This document shows positions 48,701 through 58,217 of a stretch of DNA of 64,000 nucleotides, one piece after another. The notes beneath the pieces are model-generated. The model did no database searches. It was not told the origin of the DNA and saw only the letters and a program-made list of their open reading frames with translations. Both the position numbers and the translations under genes were made by a program. This DNA comes from a virus. Each line of letters opens with the position of its first letter. Positions within the stretch are counted from its first letter, which is position 1. Location: positions 1 through 64,000 of the IMG/VR virus record IMGVR_UViG_3300024323_000001. One strand, given 5' to 3'.

Positions 48701-48766
48701 GACGTTCAGGTCCAAGCCCGCGAGTGCGAACTTGGCTGGGCCATCGTGCTGGACTTCTACGCCCAC
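45731..48766 (-). CDS. Tail hub / DNA-stabilisation-like protein (1011 aa)
   Basis: Large beta-rich protein. The segment GIYFVSKDGIYRTQGGPESSIIDDSIRP is typical of podovirus tail-hub and P22 gp10-like proteins, which close the portal channel and carry the spikes. The N-terminus (PVAKYSRATNVVSKIEGQLQTRNG) also fits that family. Length is on the high side. It lies between an adaptor-like protein and the ejection genes. Confidence 0.7.
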   Translation of the reverse strand: MGVEVQHDGPAKFALAGLDLNVPVDLVPVAKYSRATNVVSKIEGQLQTRNGTALITALPSPFVGLTYPITSAVRNLTLPPQWTAPFVPFFAGTVIQVTGCSNPSYNGIFTVNQIVFSGTTFTTSNGSIPASSSSTGGLITVLSGPTGPVNTLFLLTQYVPGVVSERLAANADGNIYTAPLPGGNVFTQLLGGPTFDGSPLSIVQFRFDSDPAVWAIIANANGMMKRRAGYYQVLGVAPPTLQAVATAGGAGLLNSSTGTPYDWRYTYLNPVTQSESNPSPIMVTPTVTRPTAFTNPAVVGDGAFTNPGNAIDGSATTFATGVATTSTIGATVTTDCLWRAAAANAIGILQTLTLNLNRSFTLVQSGFGQGTYQSFYSLDGGVTFTGIDGGAGTFPQGTVSVSLPPGTDFTQIVVKTVITAHVRITGAGSATSTGKVFDINLSAVGVNGTVLTLALTNQSANVCITPPTDPQETSARLYRRGGTLPNNWFFVGEFSIASLVQGSCGAGTLLINDNVPDSVAQVGNILQIDNFQPIQSVQAVNFPLPVIFVSSGTGRLLGCGDPARPDAVYFSNAGNADLWGAEAWVVVANPGEQCMNGLDYNLRTFVFSRERMYIMLPNIVAGVTFTPAETACRRGLKGRWAFTAGEQGIYFVSKDGIYRTQGGPESSIIDDSIRPLFPVNDAEAGTPTNGYDAIDMDDEDGLRMAYHNGEVWFFYTGLTTGLRQILIYDERRSRWRPATYTNQMNMNYSEPNTDSSLIFGGTDGDVYQVSGSTDEGNAPIPVEITTGAFDQGRPLNLKEYLTVNFDVDPGGASNGSPIVVIPRINGETASEFALQITGSGRQRVTLPLNQAGVEVYAYNMEFDILWQGSATVNPIFYQYEILYRHEPTETTHWELPQSSMGMEGWFHIRDMYIVLRSSAPVTLTVTPGVAGAVPLTFTLPSTNGAKDTLYVQLPMNKANSYAFALDSTAPFRVYAEDCEVRVKQWLTNLGYKNVPILSREQVGRPFGVVNV

Positions 48767-48767
48767 T

Positions 48768-49466
48768 CTATATCTCCCCTGTCAGGATCCGCGCCAGCTC
48801 TATGCCCTCTTGGAATCTGGATTCGGCGTGCGCGGCGCGTTTCGGGTCATTCCCTTCATACTCGCCCACAAGCATATCCGCACGAACACCCCAAGCCAAA
48901 TAAGGAGTGTAGTCATCCGGGACCGATAGGAACATTCCCGAGCCGTCCACTTGAGTTCCTTGGGCATTGGCGATGATCTCCATCTCTCCGGCGTCCGTGG
49001 GCGTTGGGTTCACCGCGATCGTAAGCGACGGGAGATAATCCTCCATGTAAACCTCGGGACGTGTGGCGGTCTTCGTGGGCCATCCTGTGACACCGTGGTC
49101 TAGTTCCCAGCCAGTCGCGCGCGGAAGCTCTGTATAGGCCATCGGGTCCGTTTCGTTGGCCCATGCCACACGGCGAAGGTCGATGACGTTCTGCGGGATA
49201 GAGTAGCGGAACTGGTTCGATTGGCCCGCTTGATAGGCCACCATGACCGAGACGCCGCTCTCGCTCAGGAATCTCCGCTGACGGTCATTCAGATATTGGA
49301 TTACCTGGGCGGAGGTCCAGATTTTAGACTGATATGAGGCACCTTGCGTGTCAGGTTCGAGCAGAGAGAGTTGGACGGACGAGAGGATGGTCTGGTCGGT
49401 CACGTCGAACTGTGGAGCATCGCTATTGTAGGTGCCCCAACCGAATCGCCCTTGGCCCCAGCCCAT
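48768..49466 (-). CDS. Head-tail adaptor-like protein (232 aa)
   Basis: The helical N-terminal part (WTSAQVIQYLNDRQRRFLSESG) and the late segment VPDDYTPYLAWGVRADML match podovirus adaptor proteins that bind below the portal ring (gp4/gp11 type). The start overlaps the spike stop (49466). Confidence 0.65.
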   Translation of the reverse strand: MGWGQGRFGWGTYNSDAPQFDVTDQTILSSVQLSLLEPDTQGASYQSKIWTSAQVIQYLNDRQRRFLSESGVSVMVAYQAGQSNQFRYSIPQNVIDLRRVAWANETDPMAYTELPRATGWELDHGVTGWPTKTATRPEVYMEDYLPSLTIAVNPTPTDAGEMEIIANAQGTQVDGSGMFLSVPDDYTPYLAWGVRADMLVGEYEGNDPKRAAHAESRFQEGIELARILTGEI

Positions 49467-52400
49467 TATTGAATCACCGTCGTCGTCGTGCTCACGGCCT
49501 TCGTCGGAATCGGCAGAACAACCTTACCCGATAGTCCGTTCACTGAGCTTACGCCCATCGGAATATAAGAGCCGCCATTCATGGAAATCCACATGCACGC
49601 GCACTGGAGAGAGTAGCAAAGTTGGGTTGTAGCTGGGACCACGGGGCAAAGTGTGCGGTCAGACATGATGCCAGCAAAATTGACAGGAGAAGTAGCTGGT
49701 GGGCCTGTAGATGTGCCAAACACCGAGAATATATCGCTGCCAGCAGATGTATTATCCGCGAAGGATACTTGTCCGCCCCAGTTCTGTGGAGCGCCAACCG
49801 GCTGAAATATGACCTGGAAGGTGCAGAACTGGCCGGGCGTCAGCGTAAATCCTGCTCCGGGCGATGCCAGTGTGACCGTCGCGGAAGCTCCACAAGTGTT
49901 GTTGGTGAGCGAGAAAATAGAGTTCACCAACATACTGATGCTGCCGACGACTAGATTCGCGGTGCCGACGTTTGTGAGCGTGACGGTTGAACTGGGATTA
50001 CTTGTTAGTCCCACCGGAGCCTGCCCAACATTTAGATTGATGGGCGAGAATGAGACGAGTGGCGCGGGGACTGCTCCGGCGTAACAGCCACCTGCATCGA
50101 AGGGAATCGCTGCTCCGCTTCCATCCGCCTTCCCGCCGAGTGACAGATAGCAGTTGAGTGAGGGGATGGCGTTGACGTGTCCTGCCCAGCCCACAGTAGT
50201 CGTGCCGCTCACTGGACATTGAGTTCCCGAAGTGACGGGCACGCCCGCCATCTGGCTAGTTGTGTTCCATGTGCCCGTGCAGTAGACGATGTTTCCGCCC
50301 GTAATATCTGGACCGATAGAGGGCCAAGGTAGTGAGCCAAACCATGATGGTTTCGAGGTCAGATAGAAAGACGCTGGGAGTGGCGGTTGTCCAGCGGTTG
50401 TGTCCCCCACTACCGGAACAAATCCGGGGTAAGTGGAGAACGAAGCCGCCGCTTCTGAAACAGAGTTGCAATTCCCAGCGTTCGTAAAGAGCGTGTTTCT
50501 CGCGTTGCCGCACCAGCGGATAGCTGCCGTCACTACGTCCCAGTTCCCGTAGCGAACAAGCGAGGTCCCCGAGAGCGTATCGTTCGGCATCGAGCCGACG
50601 TTGCCCTGACAGCTCACACCGATCTGATAGGCGTAGGTGTGATTGTTAGCTGGGGAGCATGTGCTAGTGAACTGATATGTATTTGTGGCAAAGGCCGGAG
50701 TTCCAAAGACGTTGGCGATGTCGTTCGCTCCACGGGAGCCGTAAGAGTGCAGCACCGACATCTGTGTGGGTGATGATGCTAATGTAGGCGGAGCAGAGAC
50801 GGTCGCCGTGATGAAGTTCCTGAATAGCGTTGGAGCGAATGAAGAATTATGGATACCATCCGCCGCTGCGATGGCGTTGCCGTAGTTGCCTTCGAAGAGA
50901 TTGTGGTCGGCGGGGCCGTGTTCGTTGAAACACTCTTGGAAGAGATTCGAGGTCGGTGTGGCTTGTAGGCAGGTATTGTAAGCCTCTACGTTCCCATTCG
51001 CCGCGCCATCGAAACTCAGAGGAGTCAGTGCCTGCTGGATGATGTTGTTGTGGAACCGAGACGAGGAAACCACGAACCGCCGCACGCCGTAGGGATTCGC
51101 ATTTCCAGCGATGTGATAGACGTAGTTGCTCACAAACTCGTAGTTGAGCAGGTAGAAGCCGTTGAATCCGTACTGCTGCATGTTCTTGATGGCTACACCG
51201 GAAGTCCAGCACTGATAGCAGCCCATCGCAGCAACGCCCACGCCAGTCGTCACTCCCGTTCCATCAATCGAAAGATTCTCAAGCCCGAGCTGCACGGCGG
51301 GAGTGAAGGCATAGACATCCGGTGTGTTGGAAACAGGGATATTCGTCGGAACGATGGGCGGAGAGATGGTGAGATTCGTGCCGGAGACATTCGTGACGTA
51401 GACAAGTTGTGCCTGCTGACGGCCTGTGTTGAATCCATTCGGCCCGTCTTGGGAGACACCGTTGGGGTTGTTGCATCCGGTTGTTGCGAACTGGTCGCCC
51501 GTGTTGAACCACTGGCCGTTGTCGATAGCGCAGCCCGTCGCCGGGTCGCCTGAATAGCCTGTGTCAGCAACGTTGAGCAGGAGCGCCGAAGACGTGGTAA
51601 TCCCTGTAGAACTTCCTACGCCAATTACCGTCGAGCCTTGGGGGAATCCGCTGGTCCACGTTGTCGTCTGTCCGCCAGCAGAGCCGTTAGGCGTTCCACC
51701 CTTCTGGCAGACGAGTGATGGCCCAGCAGAGCCGCAAGCTACTCCTGGCGAGCCTGTGAATGTGAGGAATGTACTGTTCGCTCCGTTGCCTCGCAGGACG
51801 AGTTTATTGTGAGAGCTGGGATATAAGATTCCCGTACTGAGAACGAACGTGCCGGAGCCAAGCTGGACGTACTGATTCGCTCCGCAAGCAGCGAGTGCGG
51901 TTGTGATAGTTGTCGCTGTTCCCGTGTAGGCCGCGATCGTAGGACCACACTGGGTCCATGAGGCAGAGGGGATATTGAATCCAGCTTTGGTCCAGTCAGT
52001 CGCACGACCGGGAGTTACAATCCCATCAGAAGGAAGCGGCGCAGCACCAAGGGCCGCAAACTGTGAAGTAGAGTAGCCCACATTGTAAATCTGGATGTCA
52101 GAGTATTCGGTGAATGCTCCCGGTGGCATCCCGGCGTTCTGTCCTACACCCGGTCCACAGTTGGTGGTGCAAAGCGCGATGGAGTTTCCATTTCCGAAGT
52201 TAAGATAGAGAGGAGCGCCAGCGGCTCCAGTTGAATACGCCGTTCCAAGCAAAGTTCCCGAAGTGGTGTAAGCCTGGATTACGATGCAGTCGGAGAACTT
52301 CGTTATGTCGCCGCAGGCCGCGCTTGGAACGTACTGCCACACAATCTTGATATGCGTGTTTGGCGTGAAGTTGACATGCTGGCCGCCGCTTCCGCCCTCA

Positions 52401-52903
52401 ATAGCCACGGAAGCATTTGTGCCGTTAGCATCATAGTTTCCTAACCGTGACTGGACTCCCGTAATCAGTTGGAAGAAGTCGAAGGTCGTCCCGAAGCTAT
52501 AGGGAGTCGCTGGAATTGTGGTACAGAACCAGAATGAACCGCCCCATGCGGACGATGCTCCACTCGTGGGAGCACGAAGAAAGATGTTCTGGCTGGCGTT
52601 ACCGCCGCCAAGAGAGGTGCTGTAATTCAGGTAATTCCCGCTATGGCCCGGAGGGTCGCCGTCAGCACAGGCAGTTGCACTTTGGATCGTCAGCGCACCC
52701 GAAGAGTTCGTGATGACCTGGTTGCCACTGCCGTTGTTCGTTCCCGTGCCGAACCAAGAATTGAACAGTGTCAGGCAATCTCCGCTTCCGCCGTTACATG
52801 AAACAAGGGTGTGTCCACTAGGGAACTGGGAAAAAGTTTGGAGCGAGTATCCCTGCGCGAAAAGAACGGCGGGAAAGAGCAGCAATAGAAGTAGCCGTTT
52901 CAA
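49466..52903 (-). CDS. Tail spike with signal peptide, beta-helix and Ig-like end (1145 aa)
   Basis: Begins MKRLLLLLLFPAVLFAQGYS, an apparent Sec signal peptide. About 30-270 is a jelly-roll/LamG-like region. About 290-760 is repetitive with short strands and Asn/Gly turns, as in right-handed beta-helix spikes. The C-terminal region has an ASH/HYDIN-type Ig repeat (PINLNVGQAPVGL..., VTLTNVGTANLVVGSIS), frequent in Acidobacteria surface proteins. Probably binds or cleaves a surface glycan. Confidence 0.7.
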   Translation of the reverse strand: MKRLLLLLLFPAVLFAQGYSLQTFSQFPSGHTLVSCNGGSGDCLTLFNSWFGTGTNNGSGNQVITNSSGALTIQSATACADGDPPGHSGNYLNYSTSLGGGNASQNIFLRAPTSGASSAWGGSFWFCTTIPATPYSFGTTFDFFQLITGVQSRLGNYDANGTNASVAIEGGSGGQHVNFTPNTHIKIVWQYVPSAACGDITKFSDCIVIQAYTTSGTLLGTAYSTGAAGAPLYLNFGNGNSIALCTTNCGPGVGQNAGMPPGAFTEYSDIQIYNVGYSTSQFAALGAAPLPSDGIVTPGRATDWTKAGFNIPSASWTQCGPTIAAYTGTATTITTALAACGANQYVQLGSGTFVLSTGILYPSSHNKLVLRGNGANSTFLTFTGSPGVACGSAGPSLVCQKGGTPNGSAGGQTTTWTSGFPQGSTVIGVGSSTGITTSSALLLNVADTGYSGDPATGCAIDNGQWFNTGDQFATTGCNNPNGVSQDGPNGFNTGRQQAQLVYVTNVSGTNLTISPPIVPTNIPVSNTPDVYAFTPAVQLGLENLSIDGTGVTTGVGVAAMGCYQCWTSGVAIKNMQQYGFNGFYLLNYEFVSNYVYHIAGNANPYGVRRFVVSSSRFHNNIIQQALTPLSFDGAANGNVEAYNTCLQATPTSNLFQECFNEHGPADHNLFEGNYGNAIAAADGIHNSSFAPTLFRNFITATVSAPPTLASSPTQMSVLHSYGSRGANDIANVFGTPAFATNTYQFTSTCSPANNHTYAYQIGVSCQGNVGSMPNDTLSGTSLVRYGNWDVVTAAIRWCGNARNTLFTNAGNCNSVSEAAASFSTYPGFVPVVGDTTAGQPPLPASFYLTSKPSWFGSLPWPSIGPDITGGNIVYCTGTWNTTSQMAGVPVTSGTQCPVSGTTTVGWAGHVNAIPSLNCYLSLGGKADGSGAAIPFDAGGCYAGAVPAPLVSFSPINLNVGQAPVGLTSNPSSTVTLTNVGTANLVVGSISMLVNSIFSLTNNTCGASATVTLASPGAGFTLTPGQFCTFQVIFQPVGAPQNWGGQVSFADNTSAGSDIFSVFGTSTGPPATSPVNFAGIMSDRTLCPVVPATTQLCYSLQCACMWISMNGGSYIPMGVSSVNGLSGKVVLPIPTKAVSTTTTVIQ

Positions 52904-53643
52904 TGCAGCACCACCAGGGATGTAACGCTATTCACCGCCGCGCTTGTCGTCCAGTTTCCGGTGATCGCCGCAGCCGTTGTCTGCACGAAATGTTCCTCAT
53001 TCTGCGAAACGCTTCCTGAGCTTCCGTCGCGGGTGTAGGCCGGGGTTGTACCAGCGGTGTAGGTGCGCCCGTTCGCGTTCACGTCCGCGACCATCGAGAG
53101 CAGGAAGGAATTATTATTGGTTGGCGTGAGCGTTGGACTGGAAGGCGCTGTCGTAACTGCCTGAGTGCCGCAATCTACTTTATCTATAGGAGCCGTGGTC
53201 GAGACGTTACTGACTTCTTCGGCCATGAACCAAACGAACGCTGGAGAGCTGCTGAACGTGACGGTGAGAGTCTTGTCATTTGCTCCCCCTGCTAGATTCT
53301 TGAGGTAGTAGAACTGGGCGAACATACCGGAGAAATTGCATGTCGTTGAACCGGATGCCCACGCCTGATTAACGTAGGCTGTGCTGCTGGCATTGACGAA
53401 CGAAGAGATGGTTGCGGTATTCGACCAGACAATCATCACCGCAATCGTGTCGGTAGCCGTTGGGTTGCTGCCAAAGACGAAGGTCTGTGGGCTGCCGCCG
53501 CCGTTCCTGAATACGGGAGTGAACGCCTGGACTAGCGCGGGAGTCGGCGGAGGCGCACCAACCACTCGGCGTCTCGCTGTGACAACTTCTTGCAAGGAGC
53601 CGAGAAAGAATATTAGGCAGCAGAGAATGGCTTTGAGTTGCAT
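52900..53643 (-). CDS. Secreted-type beta-sandwich protein (247 aa)
   Basis: ATG at 53643 overlaps the upstream stop (TGATG). The N-terminus (MQLKAILCCLIFFLGSLQ) looks like a signal peptide. The rest is a beta sandwich with a pattern (MFAQFYYLKNLAGGANDKTLTVTF...) also seen in the SGNH spike around residues 530-600, so the two share a domain. Probably a receptor-binding or spike-attached protein. Confidence 0.65.
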   Translation of the reverse strand: MQLKAILCCLIFFLGSLQEVVTARRRVVGAPPPTPALVQAFTPVFRNGGGSPQTFVFGSNPTATDTIAVMIVWSNTATISSFVNASSTAYVNQAWASGSTTCNFSGMFAQFYYLKNLAGGANDKTLTVTFSSSPAFVWFMAEEVSNVSTTAPIDKVDCGTQAVTTAPSSPTLTPTNNNSFLLSMVADVNANGRTYTAGTTPAYTRDGSSGSVSQNEEHFVQTTAAAITGNWTTSAAVNSVTSLVVLH

Positions 53644-56600
53644 CAGAACGTGTACTCCACAATCATCGCAATGTGCGTTCCCGTGAGCGTCCCACCCATT
53701 ACCGGGTTGATACCTGTGCCAGTTGTCCAGCTTGCGTTCGAGACTGTTCCGCTGGAACTCATCGCGTTGCTGTTTCCGCAAGTCAGAGCGCCAGAGAGGA
53801 TAGTTGTGCCTGTGCCGCTCGCTCCGAATGTCGGATTGACTGTCGTCGTATTCGCACCGTTGTCGCTCAGGCATTTTACGGCGGTAATCGTCCGCGTCAC
53901 ACCGGAGTCGTTGTAGCAGGTGTTGTTCGAGATGGCATCGTCGCCTGCCGTCAGAGCGAACGACGAGCCGGAGCCGCCCCATACTTCCGTGCAAGTACTC
54001 TTGGTGTACTGGACGGGAATGTCTGCCGTGACCATCGCCCCACATGAATAAATTCCCGCTACTGCCGTGGCGTGAGCAATGTTCGTTGTCGTGGTGCAGG
54101 TAGCCGTAGTCACCATCGCCAACGCATCGGCGTTGTTCGTGAAGATATGTCGAATCTTGGCGGTTGAGTCGTAGCCATCCATCGACGTTGCACTGGTCGT
54201 GAATCCCGCGCCGGTTGGAACTTTCACTGTGGCCCCAGAGAAGTCCTGCAATCCTGTCCACACATTTGAGGCGTTGTAGAGAGCGGCGTGGCTGGCTGCT
54301 GTGAGCATCGCGTCCGTGATGTTGCAATAGGTTGGCGCTGCCGGCGCTCCCGTGCAATTGGCTAGAACTTTATTCGCCCCACCGCTCACGAGCGTCAGCG
54401 TCACGGCACCCGTGGAAAGCGAGTTGTTGAAGATGATTCCATCCCCAGTAATACTCGATACGCCCGCTGAGGACGAGCCGCAGCTAAAGACGCCCGTAGC
54501 CGTGGTGAATTGCAGCGCGTTGCCGCCACCTATGCAGTTCGGGAATGCTGTGAAGTCGGGCAGGCGCGAGGCGAAGTAATTTATCCCATCCGACCAGAAG
54601 AATACGGTCCAGCTTGGAGCGATTAGAAGCGTGGTCGCTCCATTGATGGTGAATCCGCTCGCTGTCGCCGTGACCGTTCCCGTGCCGATATTCTTGATGA
54701 CGAAAAAGTGATTGAATCCATATCCCGTCGTTGAGGGATTCACGAACGTATAGGTCTGTGCGCCCGCGTTGTTCGCCGTGATGAGATAGCCACGGTCAAA
54801 GTCGGTGTTGGCGGTTCCGATGGTATAAGTCGTGCCCGTTTGAGCGTTTATTGGGACACCGGGATTATCAATCGCAGGGTTAACTGCGACACTCCCTGTC
54901 ACACGATAGTGGACGTTATAATTTCCGTTCACAATGGGCGAGTTCACGCCCGCACACGTCCCACCGCCTCCGTTGTAGAGTGTGGCTCCAGTTGTGCCGC
55001 CCGGTGTGCAGCCTCCTCCACCACCGCCTCCACCCAGCCCATAGGCGTAAGCGTTCCCACCCTTCAGGAATACGTGCATCCCGGAGTTGTTGGGGATCGT
55101 GATGTTTCCCGTGGCCGCGTTGCCGTGGAGCGTTCCTGCGCTTACCGTCAGCGTCGTAGTTCCTGTTTCGCTGTAGACATCCCACATCTGCCCGTCGCCA
55201 AGTGTGGTGTCAATCGTAAAGGTCAGCGTGCCTTGAGCGTTGACCGCGCCTTCAGCCTTTGTGAGCGTGTGATTGCCGGTGTAGTTGACGGCGGCTGTCG
55301 CCAAGCTCGCCGTCCTGATTCCGGGCAAGGAGCCATTCGTCTGCCCGATGGACGTGGTGTTCATGTTCTGCCCGAGTTGCAGGGCGTTCGTTGCGCTGAT
55401 GTTTTGCAGGATGAGTGAAGCGAAGGGAGAGCCGGAGACTAACGGCGCGTTGCTTGATGGGAGATCGGAGCCATTGATTTGAATCGTTGCGCCGAGCGAA
55501 GCGGCTGGAGCGGCGATGTATGCCACCATCGGCGCTGGCCCGGTATCGTTATACAAATCCATGATGGAGAAAAAGCCAGCGGTGTTGCCTGCGTAGTACG
55601 GTTGGAAGGAGATAAGAGGTGTGATGTTGCCCTGCCACTCTTCTCCGCCAATGAAACGTCCCGATAGACCCGAAATGTGCGGAACGATATAAATTCCCCG
55701 CGTGGTTCCTGAAATGTAGTCGAAGTTCATTAACGTGTTGAATTTGCTGATGAATACGGGTGTTGTGGTTTGCCCGACCTGGGCTTGTCCGCCGTTAAGC
55801 ACGCTGTTGGCAACAAAACTTGAGTTCCGAATCTTGTAGCCGAATGCTCCCGCCCCACTCGACTGGTAATCGTAAAAGAGCACATTCATATAGTCGTCGG
55901 GGGAGGCAGAGAAAAAATTGTCATCCTCAAATATCTGGGCGGCATGAGAACTAGTGTTGAACACACCAACGACGCCATTTCCGAATACATCTACGTCCAC
56001 TTTATTTAATCCAGCACTGCCGTTGGTTATCCAGATTCCGGGGTTGGCAGTGAACACGAAGATGGGAATATGAGGGCGTAGACCGTTGCTGGCATTAATC
56101 ATGCGTTTTGCGGATAGGTCCGTTCCGTACCAGTTGCCGTTGAATTTCAGGGTGTCCCGCAGACAGACTGACCCATCTTGGATGATGGCGTTCACGCCGG
56201 TAAGGTCCAGGAACGTGCTGATCTCGTAGCAGTAGACTTGCGTGGAGTTGTTCTCTACCACCACTGGGAAGCGGCAGGTTCCGCCTGCGCCTGTGACAGC
56301 ACTGGCGTTTGTGGCCGAAACACAAGCAGCGATATTGGGAGCGTTGTCGAATCTGGCTTGCGCTGTCGTTACGCTCGTGGAAGCGTTGTTTGCCAGCGTG
56401 AGTGTCGTTCCCGCGATGTTCGTAATCGTGGTGACAAGCGTATCGTTAACGGGCGATGCGGGAGGCGTTGTCGGTGCCCACCAGCTAACCGGATACCCGC
56501 CGGAGATGGTTGCTCCCCAATAGTCCCAAGTATTGTAGGTGGTGTCGGTGTAGCCAAGACTTGCGATGAGCGATTCTCCAACTTTCGTTCCGCCGAGATA

Positions 56601-58217
56601 GATTTCGTATTGGAGTCCGCCAGCGCCGGGAGTCGGCAGCGCGAGATGGTCGCCCAAGAAGTAGCGGACGTTTCCGCCTGTCGCGGTAGTCGTAGAGATG
56701 CCAACGGCGGCGTTGACTCCGCTTACGTATGTGATATGCGTCCCATCAGGAACACTGGCGACGACTTTTACCCCGCCGAACTCCGCATCATCCGTGGTGC
56801 CATTGATGGTAATTTCGCAACCTGGAGCTAGTTCTGCTGAACTGGCGATTGTAGCCGTAAAGGTATTGGCTACACCGGAAGCAATGCTGGTGATGGCCTG
56901 ACTATGTGCTCCGGGCGTTGCGTTTCCTGTTGTCGTGGTTCCAGCAGAAGAAGCAGCGGTAAGTCCCTGCCCTACGTCGCGCATCGCAATTTGATAAGAG
57001 CGCGTTGTCGCACCAGCACCAGCAGCAACTACGAATCCCGTGCCAAGCGGTCCAGCAGCGCAGACAGGCGTAACCGTTGGCGCAACCGGCGTGGTCATCG
57101 ATTGCGAAGCGCCAGCGCCTACGATGGAAAATCCATCCCCAACTTGCAGGCCCGTGTTGGCGGAAACTACCGCTGAGTTGGTGCCGGATGAAATTGTTGC
57201 CGTTGGTGCAGGAGTAGCGGTGGGCGCTACTGCTCGGACGCCGAACTTCCGCATGTCCACGCTCGGATTTGGCCCGCGATTTATGTTGTCGTCGCTGTTC
57301 GTCAGTACGCCACTGGATTCATTGAGATTTGTAGGTTGGCAAGCTCCTGCGGTCCCAGCGGCTTGGATATTTCCCTGACCGCCAGATGAGGAACAATTCC
57401 CACCGCCACCACCTCCACCTGCGGGTTGAGTTAGTTGGCTCCAGTTCGTCCCATCGAAGCTGAATGTCTCATCCGTGCAGCCCGTCGTCTGAATCGCGGT
57501 CGTGTTGAGAAAGTTCGCAGGGAAGGCGAACGTCCATGGCGAACCTGCGCCTTGGCAGATATGGAGCTTCATCACGACGCCGTTCACGGGTGTCCCGCTC
57601 ACGCTCGACGACGTGACGTTTCCGGTGAGCGTGATTCCATAAGCAGCGTTGAGAGTCCCAGAGAATGACGGAGTCGCGCTGAACGCTACCGTCGAGAACG
57701 GCAAGGGAGCGCCTACACCTGCTCCTGCGCCATTGGAATTGACGTTAATCCACTTGCCGACAAGACCGTCCCACACCCACGTCGAAGCGGAACAGACGTT
57801 GGCGTTCGGCGAGACTGTCACAGGCGAGGGAGATTGGAAGTTGGAAGGGAACGCAAAGGTGAATCCGCCCGTGGCGTTCTGACAAGCAATCAGATAGAGG
57901 ATCTGGCCGGATTTGATTCCGGGCTGATTCACCGTGGACGAAGTGACGTTCCCACTCAGCGTGATGGCGAACGTGTTCCCTTTGGTCAGGTCGAATACGG
58001 GAGTGGCGCTGAACGGAACGGAGACGAACCCGCCGTGGAAGACGCCGATCGCCGCGTCGAGAGTATCGAAATCCTGGTTGATGTAGATTCCACCGTTCGT
58101 AGAACCTATTTTTGGCTTCTTTAGTCCAAGATTCGGCGTGGTCGTGAAATCGTTCTGGGCTCTCGCGCCAGCAGCCCACCCGAGCATCAGCAATAGAAGA
58201 ATCGTCCGTCTCATCAT
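53643..58217 (-). CDS. Giant tail fibre/spike with signal peptide (1524 aa)
   Basis: Starts MMRRTILLLLMLGWAAGARA, an apparent Sec signal peptide with ARAQ cleavage. The next residues (FTTTPNLGLKKPKIGSTNGG) match a common tail-fibre N-terminus. Two copies of a beta domain follow (about 66-158 and 176-262). The middle (about 290-1000) has long beta-rich regions, perhaps including a beta-helix, and the C-terminal part has Gly/Thr-rich fibre repeats. Main adsorption fibre by size and place. Starts right after an adaptor-like gene (4-base overlap). Confidence 0.72.
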   Translation of the reverse strand: MMRRTILLLLMLGWAAGARAQNDFTTTPNLGLKKPKIGSTNGGIYINQDFDTLDAAIGVFHGGFVSVPFSATPVFDLTKGNTFAITLSGNVTSSTVNQPGIKSGQILYLIACQNATGGFTFAFPSNFQSPSPVTVSPNANVCSASTWVWDGLVGKWINVNSNGAGAGVGAPLPFSTVAFSATPSFSGTLNAAYGITLTGNVTSSSVSGTPVNGVVMKLHICQGAGSPWTFAFPANFLNTTAIQTTGCTDETFSFDGTNWSQLTQPAGGGGGGGNCSSSGGQGNIQAAGTAGACQPTNLNESSGVLTNSDDNINRGPNPSVDMRKFGVRAVAPTATPAPTATISSGTNSAVVSANTGLQVGDGFSIVGAGASQSMTTPVAPTVTPVCAAGPLGTGFVVAAGAGATTRSYQIAMRDVGQGLTAASSAGTTTTGNATPGAHSQAITSIASGVANTFTATIASSAELAPGCEITINGTTDDAEFGGVKVVASVPDGTHITYVSGVNAAVGISTTTATGGNVRYFLGDHLALPTPGAGGLQYEIYLGGTKVGESLIASLGYTDTTYNTWDYWGATISGGYPVSWWAPTTPPASPVNDTLVTTITNIAGTTLTLANNASTSVTTAQARFDNAPNIAACVSATNASAVTGAGGTCRFPVVVENNSTQVYCYEISTFLDLTGVNAIIQDGSVCLRDTLKFNGNWYGTDLSAKRMINASNGLRPHIPIFVFTANPGIWITNGSAGLNKVDVDVFGNGVVGVFNTSSHAAQIFEDDNFFSASPDDYMNVLFYDYQSSGAGAFGYKIRNSSFVANSVLNGGQAQVGQTTTPVFISKFNTLMNFDYISGTTRGIYIVPHISGLSGRFIGGEEWQGNITPLISFQPYYAGNTAGFFSIMDLYNDTGPAPMVAYIAAPAASLGATIQINGSDLPSSNAPLVSGSPFASLILQNISATNALQLGQNMNTTSIGQTNGSLPGIRTASLATAAVNYTGNHTLTKAEGAVNAQGTLTFTIDTTLGDGQMWDVYSETGTTTLTVSAGTLHGNAATGNITIPNNSGMHVFLKGGNAYAYGLGGGGGGGGCTPGGTTGATLYNGGGGTCAGVNSPIVNGNYNVHYRVTGSVAVNPAIDNPGVPINAQTGTTYTIGTANTDFDRGYLITANNAGAQTYTFVNPSTTGYGFNHFFVIKNIGTGTVTATASGFTINGATTLLIAPSWTVFFWSDGINYFASRLPDFTAFPNCIGGGNALQFTTATGVFSCGSSSAGVSSITGDGIIFNNSLSTGAVTLTLVSGGANKVLANCTGAPAAPTYCNITDAMLTAASHAALYNASNVWTGLQDFSGATVKVPTGAGFTTSATSMDGYDSTAKIRHIFTNNADALAMVTTATCTTTTNIAHATAVAGIYSCGAMVTADIPVQYTKSTCTEVWGGSGSSFALTAGDDAISNNTCYNDSGVTRTITAVKCLSDNGANTTTVNPTFGASGTGTTILSGALTCGNSNAMSSSGTVSNASWTTGTGINPVMGGTLTGTHIAMIVEYTF

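Noticed and set aside
52900-54357. Long upstream extension of the 247-residue protein gene
   Set aside because: The extra N-terminal 238 residues are His/Arg/Asp-rich and overlap the giant fibre gene out of frame; the inner ATG has a signal peptide and a TGATG coupling.
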